The notes under the pieces were generated by a model, which saw nothing but the letters and a program-made list of their open reading frames with translations, had not been told where the DNA came from and made no database searches. Shown here in pieces: positions 60,276 through 64,000 of a stretch of DNA of 64,000 nucleotides (its first letter is position 1; each line of letters begins with the position of its first letter). Where the stretch lies: contig CM049314.1 in NCBI GenBank assembly GCA_026874595.1, positions 54,605,812 to 54,669,811 on the forward strand, read 5' to 3'. This DNA comes from Sipunculus nudus. Its lineage: Eukaryota > Annelida > Sipuncula > Golfingiida > Sipunculidae. The position numbers and the translations under genes were made by a program.

Positions 60276-60473
60276 AGTTCATAAAAATGCATCAATGCAT
60301 TAATGTCACTACCCGCAGGTTTCGTGCGCACTGCGTGGCACTCATCAGGTGACTGAATGGGGTTAGTTTGTGTTTGTTCATGTATGGGTGCGTGTGCGAG
60401 GTTATTTACGGTTGGCTGGTTACGAAACCTGCGGGTGACATTAATGCATTGGTGCATTTTTATGAACTTATAG
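60276..60473 (-). mobile_element. small inverted-repeat element carrying a hammerhead ribozyme
   Basis: Arms of about 50 bp, 60,276-60,326 and 60,422-60,473, are inverted copies (ACGAAACCTGCGGGT..., GACATTAATGCATTG, TGCATTTTTATGAACTTATA). The left arm runs straight into (TA)n at 60,258-60,276. The spacer holds the rest of the ribozyme on the minus strand. No protein is left. By analogy with 11,952-12,934 it is probably the end of another Penelope-like element. Confidence 0.7.
60298..60359 (-). ncRNA. hammerhead ribozyme, second type
   Basis: Minus strand 5'-3': CATT and GTCAC (60,353-60,349), CTGATGA (60,348-60,342), stem II GTGCCAC with GTG(C)GCAC around loop GCA with one bulged C, GAAA (60,323-60,320), and stem III ACC/GGT with a TGCG loop. 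Then comes predicted cleavage after A 60,310 (GTA triplet) and GTGAC plus ATT and AATG, closing stem I through an internal loop. Every conserved core base is present. It differs in loop sequence and cleavage triplet from the 12-kb ribozymes, so it is a separate lineage. Confidence 0.88.
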
Positions 60474-60526
60474 CAGCTCTACTTTATGTATCGAGCACTT
60501 TGATCCTGGAATGGCAATCAAACCCT

Positions 60527-60531
<5 letters not shown>

Positions 60532-60589
<58 letters not shown>
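60532..60589. repeat. (TA)n microsatellite
   Basis: About 29 uninterrupted TA units. Confidence 0.97.
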
Positions 60590-60594
<5 letters not shown>

Positions 60595-61806
60595 AAAATT
60601 TAATTTTCAAGGTCAAGGTCACTCTCCTAGTAAAGGTCACGACCCAATTTTAAAAAGGCTTCGTCCTCTCACCCATATCTATGCACATGTCAAGTTTGGT
60701 AAATATCAATGAGTTACCGCGTCAAATAGAAATTTCTGGGGTGGCGGCGGCGCAACGGTGCTTAAACCATAGTATCCCGACTTTGTCTGGGGATACAATT
60801 ACACTGGTTACCTATGATGACGAAAAGTCGTTTGCATACAGTGTCATAGACTGGTAGCACACTCCTACTCCTCTGGGAAGGTCAATTGTTTTGTTTTCCG
60901 CCTGAGAGAAGTTGATAAACATCTTGGAACAAACAACATATGCGGGGTCAGTGGAATTCTGTGGGGCCGGCAAATTTTTTTGGATGTTTATTTTCTGCCC
61001 TGTCATAATATATATATATATATATATATATATGATATGTATATGGGGGTCCAAACAGCAAAATGTTCTGCGTCCTCTTATTTTCTTATTTTAATGTTAA
61101 TAAAGAAATTGGCAATCTGGGACGTAGCCTACTTAATAAGCTTCTGTATTATAGAGACGGACACTCTGTCTATCTGGGACGGGGAGTGTTTAGTGGAACG
61201 TCAAAGAAATTTTACATGAACAAACAATTACTTTAATAGAAATATCATTGAAAATTCATCATTTAGTATCTTGTTTATATGCATCCATTCAAGATTTGTC
61301 GCACATTTTTGTATGTTTCCTGCAAGCTGCCAAATGTAACGTTATTTGTTTCGATCAGTAGCTTTTTAATAAATTGGCCGCGCGTACCATATTTTTGGTC
61401 CCAGAATTCAGAGGGAGATTTAATTTTTGGTGTGGCCTAACTTCACGGTTGTCTTGCTATTGTTTCTGTGAACCCCAAAGTCAAGTGACCAACTTCACCA
61501 GTGGTCAGTCGGTCATGAGAGTCAGGACCTGGTAAGGATCTTGTTCTATCCTTGAATATTGGTTATTAAACTAAGTTGTTATGATGCTTGCATTTATATT
61601 TACCAAGCTTCTGGAAAATCCTTACAGCAGATGCGTTGTTATTTCATAGTATTCGGGACATTCATACCTCTAGTGGTCAAATTGGGCGGCTGCGATCTCC
61701 TGTTGAACACAATAGTGGGCCAATGCATGCTGTAATAGCTACTATTATGAAATAATAGTTCATGTGGGGTTGCGACAACATTTAGTGTATTGATGGATGG
61801 GAGTTG
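60590..61806. other. no gene; one dispersed-repeat-like stretch
   Basis: CAAGGTCAAGGTCACTC, AAAGGTCACGACCC and CAAGTTTGGTAAATATC at 60,608-60,710 look like a worn dispersed repeat that shares the GGTCA-rich style of 61,878-62,893. A (TA)n run is at 61,008-61,034. Nothing else recognised. Confidence 0.4.
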
Positions 61807-61850
61807 TGGGGTGGGGTGGGGTGAGGTGGGTTAGGGGGTGGGGGCGGGGG
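61807..61850 (+). other. G-quadruplex-capable tract
   Basis: Seven G runs of three to five in 44 bp (GGGGTGGGGTGGGG, then GGTGGGTTAGGGGG, then TGGGGGCGGGGG). It satisfies the usual four-run G-quadruplex pattern more than once. No telomeric repeat or gene is attached. Confidence 0.7.
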
Positions 61851-61877
61851 TTGAGAGGGCTGTAATCGTCTTATTAT

Positions 61878-62893
61878 CCCCTCGCAACGAAGTTGCGAAA
61901 GGGATATAGTAACGCCTCCGTTCGTGCGTCCGTCCGTCTGTCTTGCCGTCCGTCTGTCCGTCCGAAATTGCCTTGTGGATCAATTTCAAGCCAAACCGTT
62001 TGCCCAAAACTTTTCATCTCGCACATATGGCATACCCACCCATGGATAAAGAAACCTATCGATTTGGAGGTCTTGGGGTCAAAGGGCACGGCCACAGCAC
62101 CCACTTCTTGAAAAAACTTGTGGATCAATTTCAAGCCAAACCGTTTGACCTAAACCTTTTATCTCGCACATATGGCTTACGCACCCATGGATGAAGAAAC
62201 CTATCGATTTTGAGGTAAGGGGGTCAAAGGTCACGGCCACCTCACCCACTTCTTGAAAAAGCTTGTGAACCCATTTTAAGCAAAACCATTTGACCTAAAC
62301 CTTACATCTCGCACATATTGCTCACCCACCTATAGATGAAAAAACCTTTGGATTTTGAGGTCACGGGGTCAAAGGTCACAGCCACAGCACCCACTTCTTG
62401 AAAAAGCTTGTGGACCCATTTTAATCTGAACTGTTTGACCTGAACCTTTCATCTCGCACATATGGCTTACCCACCCATGGATTAAGAAATCTATCAATTT
62501 TGAGGTCACGGGGTCAAAGGTCACGGCCACAGCACCCACTTCTTGAAAAAGCTTGCGGACCCATTTTAAACAAAACCATTTGACCTTAATCTTTCATCTC
62601 GCACATATGGCTCACCCACCCATAGATGAAGAAACCTATTGATTTTGAGGTTACAGGGTCAAAGGTCACGGCTACAGCACCCACTCCTTGAAAAAGCTTG
62701 TCTTCCCATCTGTCTCAATATCAATTTTAAGCCAAAACATTTGATCTTAAGCTTTCTCCTTTACATATGCCTCACCCACCGATACACGTACAACTTATTG
62801 AGTTTGACGTCAAAGCTCAAGCTCACACACCTCCCCTCCTCATTTTAACACTTGCGTAATACACCCCATATCATTATGCTCCCATGCGAGGGG
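61878..62893. mobile_element. inverted-repeat-ended element built of 145-bp tandem units
   Basis: Begins CCCCTCGCA and ends TGCGAGGGG (9-bp perfect inverted ends), with AT on both outer sides. A hairpin CGCAAC-GAA-GTTGCG lies just inside the left end, followed by CCGTCCGTC-rich sequence. The interior has five regular direct repeats: the word GCACATATGG/GCACATATTG starts at 62,021, 62,166, 62,311, 62,456 and 62,601, exactly 145 bp apart. A sixth, worn unit follows. Each unit carries GGTCAAAGGTCACGGCCAC. Non-coding. Similar CCCCTCGC...GGGATATAG elements are common in marine invertebrate genomes (recalled, unverified). Confidence 0.85.
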
Positions 62894-64000
62894 ATGCTCC
62901 GCTGTGCGGTGCCCTGGTTTCATTTGAAACCAGGGTTTGAATTCCTGCCCTTCTTTCTGGAATAATGCTCAATTAAAACCCCAGGAAATACAGGTACGAA
63001 TGGAAAAAAGACACAAATTCCTATACATGCGTTTACTTACTAAATAGAAAATGTACATCAAAATTTAACTCGGTTTCATTTGAGGAAAAGGGGTCTCCGT
63101 CAATTCATTAGTTACAAGTTTTTAAAATTATTAAATGTGTTTATTCGACTGCATATATACTAAAGATGACTGGTAGAATGAATTAAAATTTATTTTTTTC
63201 AAGTAAAGCAGAAGTAGGGTTCCCTTCACGTCCCCACTCCCCTCCATGGGCAGGATGCACAGTGGTTGCCCTCTTATTTGCGGTTGCTTCAAATTCGCGT
63301 TTTTTACGGTTGCCCTGTAACCGCGAAATTGAAACCACGCAGTTTGGAATGCATATTAGGCCATGAGCATTAACTTCAGAAACTGCCGATAGGTGGCCAC
63401 ATTTGTGATTAATCTTCAGCCACGTAGAGGTGTCCATCGAGCCTCGGGTATTCACTTTAACTCAAAGTGATTCACAACCGAAATCCCTATGACGCGCCAA
63501 ACTATGTTTGATATCCTTATCAAGACAGTTTCCCTAAACTTATTATACGGTTGTGTAGTCACAGGTTGGTTTCTCACACCTTAAAAGACATGTGAGTTGT
63601 TTCGATTGAGACTTGGCCCTGAACCAATTACTGCAGACGGGGTCAATGATTCCTGCACGCGTCGGCTCGGTCGTCCGTGACTGTTCAAACGTGATATCCG
63701 GACAGAGAAAGAGTGGGTCTATTATGATAAATAGTGAAATCAGCGATTTATGAAATAATTTGGTCACTACATTTTAAAGTTTTATATTTTATAAGTAAAA
63801 TATGCTTCTACACTTATGACAGAGCGAGAAAAAGAAACCCCGTGAAAGTTTTTTTTTTTAATTAAAAAAAACCGCGAATACTCAGCCCCCCAGATATAAA
63901 GGCAACCACTGAATGTTGGATTTCTTAGGTCCAACAGCTTCAAACAGTCCCACTGTTAACAGATGGCCGGTCGGTCAGACGAGTGATGGACAAAGGACCA
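62894..64000. other. single-copy stretch to the window end, no gene seen
   Basis: Short ORFs only. CAGTGGTTGCC near 63,259 and the complementary GGCAACCACTG near 63,901 form an inverted pair about 630 bp apart with GGTTGCC/GCGGTTGC words between. Possibly an old element, unresolved. Confidence 0.35.

Overview
This is a gene-poor piece of a eukaryotic nuclear genome, most likely from a marine invertebrate and probably a bivalve mollusc. The reasons are very short and incoherent ORFs, high A+T, many microsatellites, kilobase-scale minisatellites, several tRNA-derived SINE families (including ones with a V-type central domain, a kind I recall from molluscs), a Penelope-like retroelement, and a TRIM-type RING/B-box gene of the style expanded in bivalves. 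The organism is inferred; no sequence search was possible.

Layout. 0-5 kb: a 27-bp minisatellite runs in from the left edge. A 41-bp minisatellite follows that reverses orientation at a palindrome near 3,918. It is interrupted by a Harbinger-like MITE and by a 460-bp inverted-repeat element. 5-11 kb: mostly single-copy sequence with one SINE. 11.9-12.9 kb: a 5'-truncated Penelope-like element on the minus strand (GIY-YIG end recognisable, frame broken), bounded by 82-bp inverted repeats that each encode a hammerhead ribozyme. 15.1-17.3 kb: a 26-bp minisatellite with a 650-bp higher-order repeat. 19-23 kb: a SINE, a second MITE copy and trinucleotide repeats. 26.2-28.8 kb: a 49-bp minisatellite with a 730-bp internal duplication. 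29-56 kb: mostly single-copy sequence with scattered SINEs, repeat fragments, microsatellites and several G+C-richer blocks that could be regulatory elements. 56.5-58.4 kb (minus): the one recognisable host gene, a TRIM/NHL-like gene broken by three in-frame stops and several frameshifts. Its first 203 codons (RING and B-boxes) remain open. 60.3 kb: a second, different hammerhead ribozyme in a small inverted-repeat element. 61.9-62.9 kb: an element with short terminal inverted repeats built from 145-bp tandem units.

The parts do not form a pathway. The window reads as intergenic or intronic DNA shaped by repeat turnover. The most notable content is the set of three complete hammerhead cores at two loci, each beside inverted repeats and (TA)n tracts. 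Second is the set of minisatellites acting as targets for transposon insertion, inversion and block duplication. No intact protein-coding gene with introns could be established, and no tRNA or rRNA gene looks functional.
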